A stretch of 64,000 nucleotides of DNA from Hydrocarboniclastica marina (GTDB lineage Bacteria > Pseudomonadota > Gammaproteobacteria > Pseudomonadales > Oleiphilaceae): NCBI RefSeq assembly GCF_004851605.1, contig NZ_CP031093.1, positions 1,860,001 through 1,924,000 on the forward strand, given 5' to 3'. Within the stretch, counting starts at the first letter, position 1; the number at the start of each line of letters is the position of its first letter. The notes beneath the pieces are model-generated. The model saw only the letters and a program-made list of their open reading frames with translations, was not told the origin of the DNA and ran no database searches. Both the position numbers and the translations under genes were made by a program. Positions 1-8,384 of the stretch are shown in pieces.

Positions 1-35
1 CGCAGTGCCGGTTTTTACTTGATGGAACTGAGCGT

Positions 36-1016
36 CTAGCCGAAGAGCTCTTTACACCGCGAAACGCCACTATAGCGTCGATAACCCAGTTGCCGACAGG
101 CGGCCTTTACGGCATAGGCGGTGCCCACCAGCCCCTTAAAGCGGCTTTCAAAGTGCAGGCTCATCGAGAGCCAGTGCTTCGGTTCGATTGCCAGCCGTTC
201 CAGGATCGGCGGTAGGTCCTGAGCAACCGCACCGCGCTTACCGTCCCGAACTTGCTTTCCCGTCCAGTCGACAAGTTCCAGATAGTCGTCCAACCGGAAC
301 GGCAGGCCTTTGGGCATCTCTTCCCGCGGGTTCCCTGAGAAGGGCAGTAATTGAACCGGTTGGCTTCCCGGCGCTGTGTTGCGCTGTAGAATGCGCTGGC
401 GAATGGAGGTGAATTCGCTGGCCTCTGGGGTGTCTGCTATACCGGCCCTTACTGGATTCAAATCAACATAGGCCAAGCAGGCCGCCAGCGCTTTCTCGTC
501 CAGCAGTGCCTGGCATTTGAAGCGACCTTCCCAGAATCTTCCCGTGCAATTGTCCTCCTGGTTGGCCTGGCGGGCGATGACTTCGTTCAGGCAGCGCATG
601 TACCAGCTGATGTCCTGCAGTCGGCCGCGCCAAACCTCCACCTGTTGATGCAGCGCGCTGAGCTCTGCCCGTCCCATCGCGTCGCCCCGACAGTAGCGCT
701 GGCTCAAAAACGAGCCGGTGAAAAGCCCGTGCCAGTGGTCGATCACCTGATCCAGCGACCAACTCTCGGCCAGTGCCTGGTCCACATGTAAAACTACGTG
801 TACATGATTGCTCATCACCGCATAGGCACAGACGTCAATTGAAAAGGTGTTGGTAAGTTTGAGGATGCGCGCTTCAATCCAGCCACGGCGATGTGAAAAG
901 TCCCGACCGCTCAAGGGATCGCGGCCACAGAGGAAGGCTCGGCGGACACACCGGGAAACGCAGTGATAGTAGGGCGTGGCACTGAGGGCAACCTGGGTTT
1001 TGCGGGGTTTGGGCAA
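36..1016 (-). CDS. REP-associated tyrosine transposase (RAYT), Y1_Tnp family
   Basis: The 326-residue protein belongs to the single-strand DNA transposases related to IS200/IS605 TnpA that are usually domesticated and act on extragenic palindromes (REPs). The metal-binding HUH motif is visible as H71-V-H73 in SNHVHVVLHV, and the likely catalytic tyrosine is Y139 in SWYMRCLNEV, followed by the family signatures GRFWEGRF and YVDLNPVRAGI. Length is typical of the long marine gammaproteobacterial RAYTs. It starts with an ATG and is transcribed towards the window start, alone. Directly upstream (1098-1215) lies a cluster of five near-identical 15-base repeats, which could be its recognition sequences. 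The family assignment is firm; the substrate is inferred. Confidence 0.88.
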   Translation of the reverse strand: MPKPRKTQVALSATPYYHCVSRCVRRAFLCGRDPLSGRDFSHRRGWIEARILKLTNTFSIDVCAYAVMSNHVHVVLHVDQALAESWSLDQVIDHWHGLFTGSFLSQRYCRGDAMGRAELSALHQQVEVWRGRLQDISWYMRCLNEVIARQANQEDNCTGRFWEGRFKCQALLDEKALAACLAYVDLNPVRAGIADTPEASEFTSIRQRILQRNTAPGSQPVQLLPFSGNPREEMPKGLPFRLDDYLELVDWTGKQVRDGKRGAVAQDLPPILERLAIEPKHWLSMSLHFESRFKGLVGTAYAVKAACRQLGYRRYSGVSRCKELFG

Positions 1017-1470
1017 GACGCAGCTCCATCTGCAATTAGCTGTATATAAAAACAGTATTCGAGCCCGACGTCAAGAGCTACAGTTCGGTTAGAGATGGGT
1101 GTCCAAATTGCCCTGTGGTTAGAGATGGGTGTGCAAATTGCCCTGGTGTCCAAATTGCCCTAGAGATGGGTGGGTGTCCAAATTGCCACAGAAATTGCCA
1201 GGTGTCCAAATTGCCACCACGTCCTCGGATAGGGTGTGGTCTTGAGAGCTTTCATGAACGGCGTGCCGCAGATTTAAAAAAAGGCGCGTAATAGCCACTT
1301 TGAGCCGGGGGCGGTGGCCTCCGATCCAATCCTGACTCATGGTGGTAAGAGCTTATTAGATTGTTTGCGTTGGGATTCACGAATTTTTACAGGAGCCTGC
1401 GCATATTGAGTATGCCGGTGCAGGGAAAAGCGTAAAATTGTCTGTCTACCCAACCTGAAGCGGCACCGAA
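1017..1470. other. Intergenic region holding the RAYT-associated repeat cluster
   Basis: No convincing gene is visible between the RAYT transposase start and the MipA-like gene. The part from 1087 to 1215 is occupied by repeats (see separate entry). From about 1220 to 1470 there is only a plausible leader for the downstream plus-strand gene, with no recognisable protein in any frame. Short frames that run through the repeats encode repetitive peptides and look spurious. Confidence 0.6.
1098..1215. repeat. Five copies of a 15-base repeat upstream of the RAYT gene
   Basis: GGTGTCCAAATTGCC is present at 1098-1112, 1128-1142 (one change, GTGTG), 1145-1159, 1173-1187 and 1201-1215, all in the same orientation. 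A partial copy (AAATTGCCA) lies at 1192-1200. The first two copies sit in a larger 30-base unit beginning GGTTAGAGATGG (about 1087-1116 and 1117-1146), and the fourth is also preceded by TAGAGATGGG. Spacing is irregular (13-15 bases or 2 bases), which does not fit a CRISPR array. The position against a RAYT gene suggests recognition or recombination sites. Confidence 0.85.
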
Positions 1471-2304
1471 ATGAAAAAGTCTGTATGTCTAACGTTGGTT
1501 GTATTGGTAAATGGGATTTTCCTTCAAACCGCAATTGGACAAGAATCACAGACAGCTCTGGTGCCATTGCCCTCGGTTGACGACTTCACCAGAGGCGAAG
1601 ATGGCTGGGGAGTAGGGCTTGGCCTGGGTATTGAGTACGAGTCTGCCTACGAAGGCTCCGATGAATTCGAACTTGAGGCCAATCCTGCCGGCGCCGTGCA
1701 ATGGCGAGACGGAGATAATATCTACTACTGGGCGGGTGCGGCACTCGGCTGGCGGGGACTTCGATCTGAGGCCTGGCTTCTTGACGTCGCAGTTGCTTTC
1801 CCTTTCGAGGATGGCCGTGAAGAGAGTGATTCCGAGGACGGTCGTCTGGATGGTCTTGGTGATGTCGACGGGAGCACTGAAATTGTTTTGCAGGCGCGTC
1901 GTGCACTCGATTCGGACTGGCGTTATTGGCTGGATGGACGACTTATTGCCAGCGAGGACGGAAGCCTGGGTATTTTTGGGGCTGGGCGTCGTTTCGGGGA
2001 CCAAACAGACGGTACGGGGTCGGATCTGAGTCTTGTTCTGGTTTTCCACGATAGCGATTATGCTAATCGGGATTTTGGTATCAACTCAGAACAGGCAGCT
2101 AATTCCGGGCTAGATCAAACCGATCTCGACGGTGGCTTTCGCTCTATCGGGCTGAACTATACCTTCCGATATTATGTCAGCGATAAATGGCAGGTGTTCG
2201 GCGAGGCGCTATACGAGCATTTCAGCAGCGACGTGCGCGACAGCCCAATTGCGCGCAGCGATTACGAAGCGGAAGTAGGTGTTGGCGCAATCTACGTATT
2301 CTGA
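1471..2304 (+). CDS. MipA/OmpV-family outer-membrane protein
   Basis: The 277-residue protein begins with a classical signal peptide (MKK, hydrophobic core to about residue 22, cleavage near IGQ). The mature part is rich in alternating aromatic and glycine residues typical of outer-membrane beta strands, with GVGLGLGIEYESAYEGSD near the N-terminus, and it ends in a terminal phenylalanine (GVGAIYVF), the usual BAM recognition signal. These features match MipA/OmpV scaffolding or porin-like proteins, about 250-280 residues long. No operon partner is seen; the next gene is 343 bases downstream. Function in this organism is unknown. Family call is good, although another small beta-barrel family cannot be excluded. 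Confidence 0.75.
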   Translation: MKKSVCLTLVVLVNGIFLQTAIGQESQTALVPLPSVDDFTRGEDGWGVGLGLGIEYESAYEGSDEFELEANPAGAVQWRDGDNIYYWAGAALGWRGLRSEAWLLDVAVAFPFEDGREESDSEDGRLDGLGDVDGSTEIVLQARRALDSDWRYWLDGRLIASEDGSLGIFGAGRRFGDQTDGTGSDLSLVLVFHDSDYANRDFGINSEQAANSGLDQTDLDGGFRSIGLNYTFRYYVSDKWQVFGEALYEHFSSDVRDSPIARSDYEAEVGVGAIYVF

Positions 2305-2647
2305 ATCTGGATCAGCTAGCCGGAGCTCACTGATGTATTTGTGAAGCTCCGACTTTCAGTTGCACCGCTGATTAGAGTTTTAAAGCCGGTTGTGTTTCGC
2401 CAGATATTTTCACGGCGACCGGACACCGGCGTCAGCGCACCCAGTACAAAGCTGTCCAATAAAATGCCGTCCAGCAGTAAATCCTCCAGTTCATCCCATA
2501 CCAGGCTAAAGGCCGTGAACGAAACTTCAAATGCCGAGGTACTAACGAGGTACTGAGCGGTGGCGGGAGATTTTACGTGACGGGAGATTAAATCCGGTGT
2601 CAACTGACTCGCTATCAATGCATTAAACCGCAATCAAGGAGTAGGCG
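2305..2647. other. Intergenic region with two pairs of short tandem duplications
   Basis: Between the MipA-like gene and chrA no recognisable gene is seen. A 105-codon minus-strand frame (2316-2633) lacks a family resemblance and I do not call it. Two small tandem duplications occur near the chrA start: GAGGTACT at 2536-2543 and 2547-2554, and CGGGAGATT at 2564-2572 and 2581-2589 (17-base period). Confidence 0.5.
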
Positions 2648-3955
2648 TTGCGCGAGGTAACGTTCAAAGAGGCGCTTGCTGTCTGGATCCGGATTGGGTT
2701 TCTGAGTTTCGGTGGGCCAGCGGGACAGATCGCGTTGATGCACCAGATCATCGTCGATGAGAAAAAGTGGCTTGATGAGCCCCGTTTCCTTCACGCACTC
2801 AACTATTGCATGCTTCTTCCCGGGCCAGAAGCCCAGCAATTAGCGACTTACGTCGGATGGTTGCTGCACGGTGTAAAAGGCGGCGTGGTTGCTGGTGTTT
2901 TGTTCATTTTGCCCGGCGCGATAGCCATTTTTGCGCTGTCCTGGCTGTATGTCTCCCTGGGGGACGTGGCCGTGGTTGAAGGTGTCTTTTTTGGTCTGAA
3001 GGCAGCTGTGCTCGCGATTGTCGTGCAGGCGATGATCCGCATCGGCCGGCGGGCGCTCAAAGGGAAATTGATGCTTGCCCTGGCCGTGGCGGGCTTTATG
3101 GCGTTGTTCGTGTTTGGCTTGCCCTTTCCACTGGTAGTGCTCAGCGCTGCCATCATTGGCTACACCGCCGCAAGAAGGACGACGACACCGGGTTCAACCC
3201 AATCTGAGCCCGCTTCCTCTACGGAGCCGGTTGTTCGGGTCGGAACCAGGCGAGCGGCTCTGGTGTGCTTGTTGCTCTGGCTGCTCACCCTGGGTGGGCT
3301 GCTGGTACTGCTCGGCCCGGACAACGTATTTTCCCAGATCGCGGTGTTCTTCTCGAAGATGGCCACGGTAACTTTTGGCGGTGCGTATGCTGTTCTGGCT
3401 TATGTCGCACAGCAGGGGGTAGAGAATTTCGGGTGGCTCCAACCAGGCGAAATGCTGGAGGGGCTCGGCCTGGCTGAAACCACACCGGGCCCGCTTATTC
3501 TGGTGACGCAGTTTGTGGGATTCCTTGCTGCGTATCGGGAGGCGGGTATTGAACCCAGCCTTCTTTATGCCTCACTGGGCGCATGTCTGACATTGTGGGT
3601 TACTTTTCTGCCGTGTTTCCTCTGGATTTTCGCCGGCGCGCCTTACGTTGAGAAGCTGCGGGCCAATAAAGCACTGTCTGCGGCACTGGCGGCGGTGACC
3701 GCCGTTGTGGTCGGGGTCATAGCCAACCTGGCGCTATGGTTTGCCGTCAATGCACTGTTTACAGAGCACTTCCGGATTACCACGTTTGGTATGGATATGA
3801 GCCTACCCGTTCCGCAGAGCGTCGACTTGGCTATGGCGGTCTTGTCGGCGGTTGCCTTTATCCTGGTGTTCCGGCTGCGGATGGGTGTCCTGTCTTTGCT
3901 CGGAATCCTGGCGACCCTGGGCGCCCTGTGGGTTTTTTGGACCGCGTGGGTTTAA
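2648..3955 (+). CDS. chrA: Chromate transporter ChrA, two-domain (CHR superfamily)
   Basis: This 435-residue inner-membrane protein is a full-length two-domain chromate ion transporter. The N-terminal half has FLSFGGPAGQIALMHQ with the LLPGPEAQQLATY signature, and the C-terminal half repeats the pattern as TFGGAYAVLAYVAQQGV and AETTPGPLILVTQFVGF. Around ten to twelve hydrophobic segments are visible, with a short charged linker near residues 178-200. The start is a TTG: AAGGAG at 2636-2641 lies six bases before it, and the reading of the family N-terminus supports it. The stop overlaps the stop of the convergent hydrolase by four bases. The family exports chromate; sulfate-related roles have also been proposed. 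Confidence 0.92.
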   Translation: MREVTFKEALAVWIRIGFLSFGGPAGQIALMHQIIVDEKKWLDEPRFLHALNYCMLLPGPEAQQLATYVGWLLHGVKGGVVAGVLFILPGAIAIFALSWLYVSLGDVAVVEGVFFGLKAAVLAIVVQAMIRIGRRALKGKLMLALAVAGFMALFVFGLPFPLVVLSAAIIGYTAARRTTTPGSTQSEPASSTEPVVRVGTRRAALVCLLLWLLTLGGLLVLLGPDNVFSQIAVFFSKMATVTFGGAYAVLAYVAQQGVENFGWLQPGEMLEGLGLAETTPGPLILVTQFVGFLAAYREAGIEPSLLYASLGACLTLWVTFLPCFLWIFAGAPYVEKLRANKALSAALAAVTAVVVGVIANLALWFAVNALFTEHFRITTFGMDMSLPVPQSVDLAMAVLSAVAFILVFRLRMGVLSLLGILATLGALWVFWTAWV

Positions 3956-4845
3956 CGCGCATTAAGCTTTTTCGCAAAGTCCAGCTGAAGCTTGATGTTT
4001 TCTTCAAACCACGGCTCGAGATAAGGATCGAAGTGGTTCGCATCGATTGTGCGGATCTCAACGCTGCCGGAAGACATCCGTTTTACGCCGGCCTCATCAA
4101 ATGGCGCGACAGTATCGCGTGTCGCTCCGATGACCAGTGTTGGGATCTGAATCAGTTTCAGGTATCTGAACGGGCGATAGAACGACATCGTTGCCAGGGA
4201 TCGGGCCGCGACGCGGTTGTCGTTAAGGCGCTCCAGATGGGTGCGAATCCATTCTTCCACGCGCCATGCGCCGTCACGATCCATGGATGAGTAACCACCC
4301 GCCTCAGAAATAATGGGCAAGTAACGGGTGGCGAAGGGATTGATCAGATCCCGCACGATATCCAGGCCGAATCGCAAAAGCCGGGAGAGCGGCGCGGCTT
4401 TCACGGTAAGGAAACCGTCAAGCATGGGCACCTGAGCAATAGCACCGCGCAATTCCGGGTGTTCTGCGGCGATTCGAACGACATGGCCTCCACCGAATGA
4501 ACTGCCCCACAGGATGATGTTCGAGTTATCAACCTCAGGTAGAGATTTGGCGTAGGCCAGGGCACTTTCTACTGTCTTTTCGCGCTTCCAGGGATTGATA
4601 ACATTACGCGGAAGGCCCTCGCTGTCGCCCCATCCGGGGTAGTCGAACGTGACCACGCAGAAGCCGGCGTCGTTGAAGGCGGTGATGAAATGCGTGACGA
4701 GCGTCAGTTGGGTTCCGCCCCAGCCGTGAACCATAAGAATGGTCGGGCAGGGCGACGCATCCGCATTCGCCGCTTTGTGAAGTGTTGCTGCGCAGCGTAC
4801 CTGCTGGTGCGTAAAAGAACCTTTTCTGTAGTTCGCCTTCGGCAT
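3952..4845 (-). CDS. Alpha/beta-hydrolase fold protein
   Basis: The 297-residue protein has the oxyanion motif MVHGWGG (residues 38-44), the nucleophile elbow G114-S-S116-F-G118, and a late histidine in IDANHFDPY, giving a Ser-Asp-His triad, with the acid probably in the ATRDTVAPFDE region. No signal peptide is present, so it is likely cytoplasmic. It resembles the dienelactone-hydrolase/peptidase-S9-like esterases rather than lipases with lids. It overlaps chrA tail to tail by four bases. The substrate cannot be told from the sequence. A second, shorter relative lies at 33982-34737. Confidence 0.8.
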   Translation of the reverse strand: MPKANYRKGSFTHQQVRCAATLHKAANADASPCPTILMVHGWGGTQLTLVTHFITAFNDAGFCVVTFDYPGWGDSEGLPRNVINPWKREKTVESALAYAKSLPEVDNSNIILWGSSFGGGHVVRIAAEHPELRGAIAQVPMLDGFLTVKAAPLSRLLRFGLDIVRDLINPFATRYLPIISEAGGYSSMDRDGAWRVEEWIRTHLERLNDNRVAARSLATMSFYRPFRYLKLIQIPTLVIGATRDTVAPFDEAGVKRMSSGSVEIRTIDANHFDPYLEPWFEENIKLQLDFAKKLNAR

Positions 4846-5256
4846 TTTGTTGAGCCTCTTTTTTAATTTCTGGCAGGTAGACCGCCTATTGAATGGCGTT
4901 CAAGATAACCTGCCTGTATCTTGAACGTCAATCAACAAAGGGTGGTTGCCCTGGGGAGAATGCCCTTGGCCCGGAAGGCAGCCGCTCAGAACACGGGTGC
5001 TGACGTTGATTGCGCAGGTGCAGAGTGCCGGTTCTCTGGTTTCAGGTGTCCACTCTGGTTTCAGGTGTCCACTCCCTCGTCGGCCATTCCGCCAGCGTGG
5101 AAGCATGGCACGACAGGTCCTCGCGCCACTCGACTTGAGGTCAACGTGCTTTAATTACTATGATCTGTGGTCCAGGCAGAGGTAACGATCATGGAAAAAA
5201 GCGTTTAGCAGGCGATTGTGGAAAGACGCTGGACGCGAAACCTATTGGGATTTGAA
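4846..5256. other. Intergenic region with a perfect 19-base tandem repeat
   Basis: No gene is recognisable here apart from a trivial six-codon frame. The only structure seen is the repeat pair at 5034-5071 (separate entry). The ten bases AGTGCCGGTT at 5024-5033 also occur at 4-13, next to the RAYT gene, which could point to a shared mobile-element end or to chance. Confidence 0.5.
5034..5071. repeat. Perfect tandem duplication of 19 bases containing AGGTGTCCA
   Basis: CTCTGGTTTCAGGTGTCCA is present at 5034-5052 and directly again at 5053-5071 without a mismatch. The GGTGTCCA core is the same as in the five repeats beside the RAYT gene at 1098-1215, in the same orientation. This may be a second landing or recognition site of the same element family. 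Confidence 0.8.
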
Positions 5257-6825
5257 ATGGACAACATTGCCAATCTGGATGCGCTATATCCGCTACCCGC
5301 TGAAGAGCTGTCACGCCAGTGGTTACTCACCAAACAAAGAGGGGCCGCGCCGAGTGACTGGCCTACGGAAACCCTGGCGGAATGGCACCTGGCGGCTCAT
5401 CCTGACGCCAACGTTTGTCCTCTGCAAAGTCGTGACGGAGCGGCCATTGGCTGGGTTATTGAATCGCTCGCTTACCTTGAGGCCGAGACCGGCCATGTAG
5501 CTGACGAGGCAGTCATCACCTTGCCCGTAGACAGCGACTTCACGCCGGCTGATATTGAACGGGCATTGTACGGGCGGGACGCGAACGGGAACACGGATGG
5601 CAGCGGCTTTGCTGGCAACTGGACGGCAATTGTTATTTCCAGCTCAGGACAATGCCAGCGGCTCTACCTTGGCGCGACCCATTCCGTTGTTTACTCAGCG
5701 GACGCCAGGATGGCGGCCACCACTCACAACCTGATTCCCAATCTCAAGCGGGACGTTGAGCTCAGCCAGGCGGTTGATCCTATCAATACCACCGCTTTTT
5801 ACGCCTTTGGCATCACCCCGTTTATCGGACTAGATCGGCTCCTGCCCAACCACTACCTGGACCTTGCAAAATTTGAGGCTAAGCGGCACTGGCCCATAGG
5901 GACTGTCGGCGAACCCATAGACGGGCCCGTTGCAGCGGCCAGGGTGGTGGATCACGCCCGGTTGCTCCTGGACGTGCTTGCCGACGGTTACAGCAAACTG
6001 CAGATACCCATGTCAGCAGGACGCGACTCCAGAGCTATTTTGGCCTGTGTTCGTCCATTCACTGGCGACAAAAGAGTCACCATTAATACGTTTACCTCTT
6101 CAAAGCCTAATCTGGAATCCCAAACCGATGTGACGGTCGCGGCTCGTCTCGCCCGGACTGCCAGGCTGCCCCACCGCATAGACAAGGTAGTGCCGCGACC
6201 AACAGAGCAGGCTGATATAGAGCGAGCGTTTGTTCGCCTGGGTGAATCCAAATACGGACCAATCCTGAAGGCACCGGCCCGCGAGAAAGTAAGGCCTCCG
6301 GCTGATGTCATAAATCTGCCAGGTATGGCTGGCGAAACAGCACGAGCCTATTACTGGCACGGAAAACGTCCCACTGGCGCCGACGTCACCCCAGCCGGGC
6401 TTGCATCCCTCCTTCGTTTGCCTCAGACGGACACCGTGCTGGCTGCGGTTACGCGGTGGTACGAGGAACTACCGGAAGCCATCAGGAAATCGCCCTGCGA
6501 CACGCTTGATCTTGCCTATATTGAACAAAGGATGGGCTGCTGGGATTCGTCGACCCGTTACCTCTTCCCCGGCCGCCGGCGTGCTAATGTGAGTCTCATG
6601 GCGACGACCCTGAGCCTCGAGACAATGCTCCGCCTGCCCGAGAGCTATCGCGCTTCCGGCTTGTTTCAGCGGGATATGGTTGCTTATGGCTGGCCTGAAT
6701 TATTGCCCTTGCCGTTTAATACGCCGATTGGATTACTCAGGCTCTACAACCTGCAACAGCGGGTGCGCCGCCTTCCGAGGCGCGTTGTAAGGGCGGTCCG
6801 CAGGAGATTATTCGGGATTGGATAG
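5257..6825 (+). CDS. Asparagine-synthetase-like PP-loop ATPase family protein
   Basis: The 522-residue protein carries an ATP-pyrophosphatase-like loop S253-A-G-R-D-S258 in the context IPMSAGRDSRAILAC, corresponding to SGGxDS of asparagine synthetase B. The N-terminal 240 residues resemble the position of the class-II glutamine amidotransferase domain but have no N-terminal catalytic cysteine, so glutaminase activity is unlikely. The C-terminus is basic (RRLPRRVVRAVRRRLFG). I prefer ATG 5257, six bases after GGGA, to the GTG at 5218 in the same frame. Such proteins modify sugars, lipids or peptides in some clusters, but no such cluster is present here, so the substrate is unknown. The gene stands alone. 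Confidence 0.6.
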   Translation: MDNIANLDALYPLPAEELSRQWLLTKQRGAAPSDWPTETLAEWHLAAHPDANVCPLQSRDGAAIGWVIESLAYLEAETGHVADEAVITLPVDSDFTPADIERALYGRDANGNTDGSGFAGNWTAIVISSSGQCQRLYLGATHSVVYSADARMAATTHNLIPNLKRDVELSQAVDPINTTAFYAFGITPFIGLDRLLPNHYLDLAKFEAKRHWPIGTVGEPIDGPVAAARVVDHARLLLDVLADGYSKLQIPMSAGRDSRAILACVRPFTGDKRVTINTFTSSKPNLESQTDVTVAARLARTARLPHRIDKVVPRPTEQADIERAFVRLGESKYGPILKAPAREKVRPPADVINLPGMAGETARAYYWHGKRPTGADVTPAGLASLLRLPQTDTVLAAVTRWYEELPEAIRKSPCDTLDLAYIEQRMGCWDSSTRYLFPGRRRANVSLMATTLSLETMLRLPESYRASGLFQRDMVAYGWPELLPLPFNTPIGLLRLYNLQQRVRRLPRRVVRAVRRRLFGIG

Positions 6826-6945
6826 CCCTCTGAGCCCTCAGGGTCTATTGTCCGGAACAAGTCGTTCGTCCTCGCGCCTCATGCCGTCCGGTCATAAGGG
6901 TATATCGATGCCTTCGTAGCCAAGGGTGGCTTAATTTCACTAAGG

Positions 6946-7356
6946 ATGGAGGCGCACACCGTGGTCTTTCTATCGGCACTTGCACTGCTCGCGATAGTGT
7001 TCCTCTGTGTAACTGCGTTTTTCGCCGTAAAGGCGCTTGTACTCGGGCGCCGGGCCATCATTAGTGCAAAGCCCAAAGTCAGCGGGCCAGGTTTGATGCC
7101 GGCATCGGATGTGATTTCAGTGGTATTGATGGGACTCGGTGTCATCACATTGATGCTTATCCCAGCGCTCTATTGGTTCATCCACGGCGATCATGGGCGT
7201 TATATGTGGGTGATCCGAGGCCCGCAGCCGTTCAGCCAGTTCGGCGGTGGCCCTTATCAACTGTGGCTAGGCGTCTGTCTTCTTTTTATTGGCAGTGGAA
7301 TGATCGTTTCGGCGCTGGCGTTGCGGAAGTGGTTCTGGAGCGCCCTTGGTCGGTGA
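6946..7356 (+). CDS. Small membrane protein, three predicted transmembrane segments
   Basis: I do not recognise this 136-residue protein. It has hydrophobic segments at about residues 7-31, 56-78 and 104-125, separated by a basic loop (LGRRAIISAKPKVSG) and a polar, aromatic loop (GDHGRYMWVIRGPQPFSQFGGG). The topology suggests an inner-membrane protein. The start shown is ATG with a GGA-containing leader. It precedes two more small membrane proteins and a secreted protease in the same orientation, with gaps of roughly 30-110 bases, which may form a loose accessory operon. Confidence 0.6.
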   Translation: MEAHTVVFLSALALLAIVFLCVTAFFAVKALVLGRRAIISAKPKVSGPGLMPASDVISVVLMGLGVITLMLIPALYWFIHGDHGRYMWVIRGPQPFSQFGGGPYQLWLGVCLLFIGSGMIVSALALRKWFWSALGR

Positions 7357-7445
7357 AGCAGATCTGCACGGTATGACAAACGGGGCCTCGGGGCGCGCCA
7401 CATGCGCGCGAGCAATGGCTTTACCAACAGGGACATAGAGCCAAC

Positions 7446-7832
7446 ATGCCGGAATGGATGAAGCATTTTTACGTCATCTGCGTCGTAACAACGCTATGGA
7501 CGTGGTTTTTCCTGCTCGGGCTTCGGAGCGACTACTACCAGGACTGGACCTGGCTGGCCCAGCTTGTGTTCGTGGATGTGTTGCCTCTGTTCGCGATGAT
7601 CCTTCTCTCGAAGGGGCTCATCCTCTTGTTCAAGAGCTACGGTCTAGCACGGTCGTCTCTGATAGTGGCCTTCTACTTCTCGGTGCCTTTCTTCCTGTAC
7701 GACTATGCTTATCTCGTGGCTTATAAAGACCACGGTGCTGAGTACCTGTTCAATTACTGGTATCTGACTGGATTTAGCTTATTGCCATGGATCGTATTTC
7801 CCATCAGAGCCAGGTTGATGTCCAGGCGCTAG
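7446..7832 (+). CDS. Small polytopic membrane protein
   Basis: This 128-residue hypothetical protein is very hydrophobic and aromatic, with four likely membrane segments (about residues 8-26, 37-62, 70-90 and 103-119) and a basic end (RARLMSRR). No family is recognised. It lies 89 bases after the preceding membrane protein and 53 bases before the next small gene. Codon choice looks ordinary and both flanking genes point the same way, so a real gene is likely. Confidence 0.55.
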   Translation: MPEWMKHFYVICVVTTLWTWFFLLGLRSDYYQDWTWLAQLVFVDVLPLFAMILLSKGLILLFKSYGLARSSLIVAFYFSVPFFLYDYAYLVAYKDHGAEYLFNYWYLTGFSLLPWIVFPIRARLMSRR

Positions 7833-7885
7833 CTTAGCGCAGTGCAGGTAACAACCGGTGATTATTGGCGTCAAGAAGGAAGACA

Positions 7886-8278
7886 ATGAAACTGATTCTA
7901 AAAATTGCGGCAGGAATCATTCTGGCATTCGTTGTAGTTTTGATCCTGAGGGTGGTAATCGTAGGCTTCATGCTAAACGGGGCGAATGAAATCGCGAGAG
8001 AGCGTATGGACAAGCAGAGGCAAGCTGCGGCCTCGAAAGAACAAAGGGTTCGGCAGGAGAAGCAAGAAACTGTAGAGCGGGACCGGAAAGCGAAAGAGCT
8101 AGCACGGCATCAAGCCGAGTACCGTAGAAAGAAGGACGAAGCGTGGCGCAACTATTACATGGACCCCGTGGACTGCCTCGTATTCAGATCTGATAGGCAC
8201 ATGGTGGAGTGTGTCGATAATAAGAAGAAGACGCGCAACGAGTTTGACCGGCTCTATGACCGCGGCGCTTTGCCTTGA
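7886..8278 (+). CDS. Membrane-anchored basic coiled-coil protein
   Basis: The 130-residue protein has one N-terminal membrane anchor (about residues 5-28), followed by a strongly charged helix rich in Arg, Lys, Glu and Gln (about residues 35-90) that should form a coiled coil, and a short tail with two cysteines (DPVDCLVFR and VECVDNK). ATG 7886 is chosen because AAGGA at 7876-7880 is five bases upstream; a TTG 21 bases earlier is less likely. The role is unknown. Being next to small membrane proteins and a secreted protease, it may be an envelope factor. Confidence 0.55.
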   Translation: MKLILKIAAGIILAFVVVLILRVVIVGFMLNGANEIARERMDKQRQAAASKEQRVRQEKQETVERDRKAKELARHQAEYRRKKDEAWRNYYMDPVDCLVFRSDRHMVECVDNKKKTRNEFDRLYDRGALP

Positions 8279-8384
8279 GCATTTAATGGCAGAGCTAATC
8301 ATGGCGGCAGCTAACAGGACAGCCAGCTGAAGCTGAGAATTTCACCTTATGCACCGAACCACTACCCAGTAAGCCGGAGTTCGC

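Noticed and set aside
911-1153. An 80-codon minus-strand frame through the repeat cluster
   Set aside because: Its repetitive peptide (TPISN repeated) merely reflects the DNA repeats, and it overlaps the RAYT start.
1087-1215. CRISPR-like array
   Set aside because: Repeats are only 15 bases, spacing is irregular with gaps of 2-15 bases, and no cas gene is present.
2316-2633. A 105-codon minus-strand frame between the MipA-like gene and chrA
   Set aside because: No recognisable family and no clear ribosome site; it runs through short tandem duplications.
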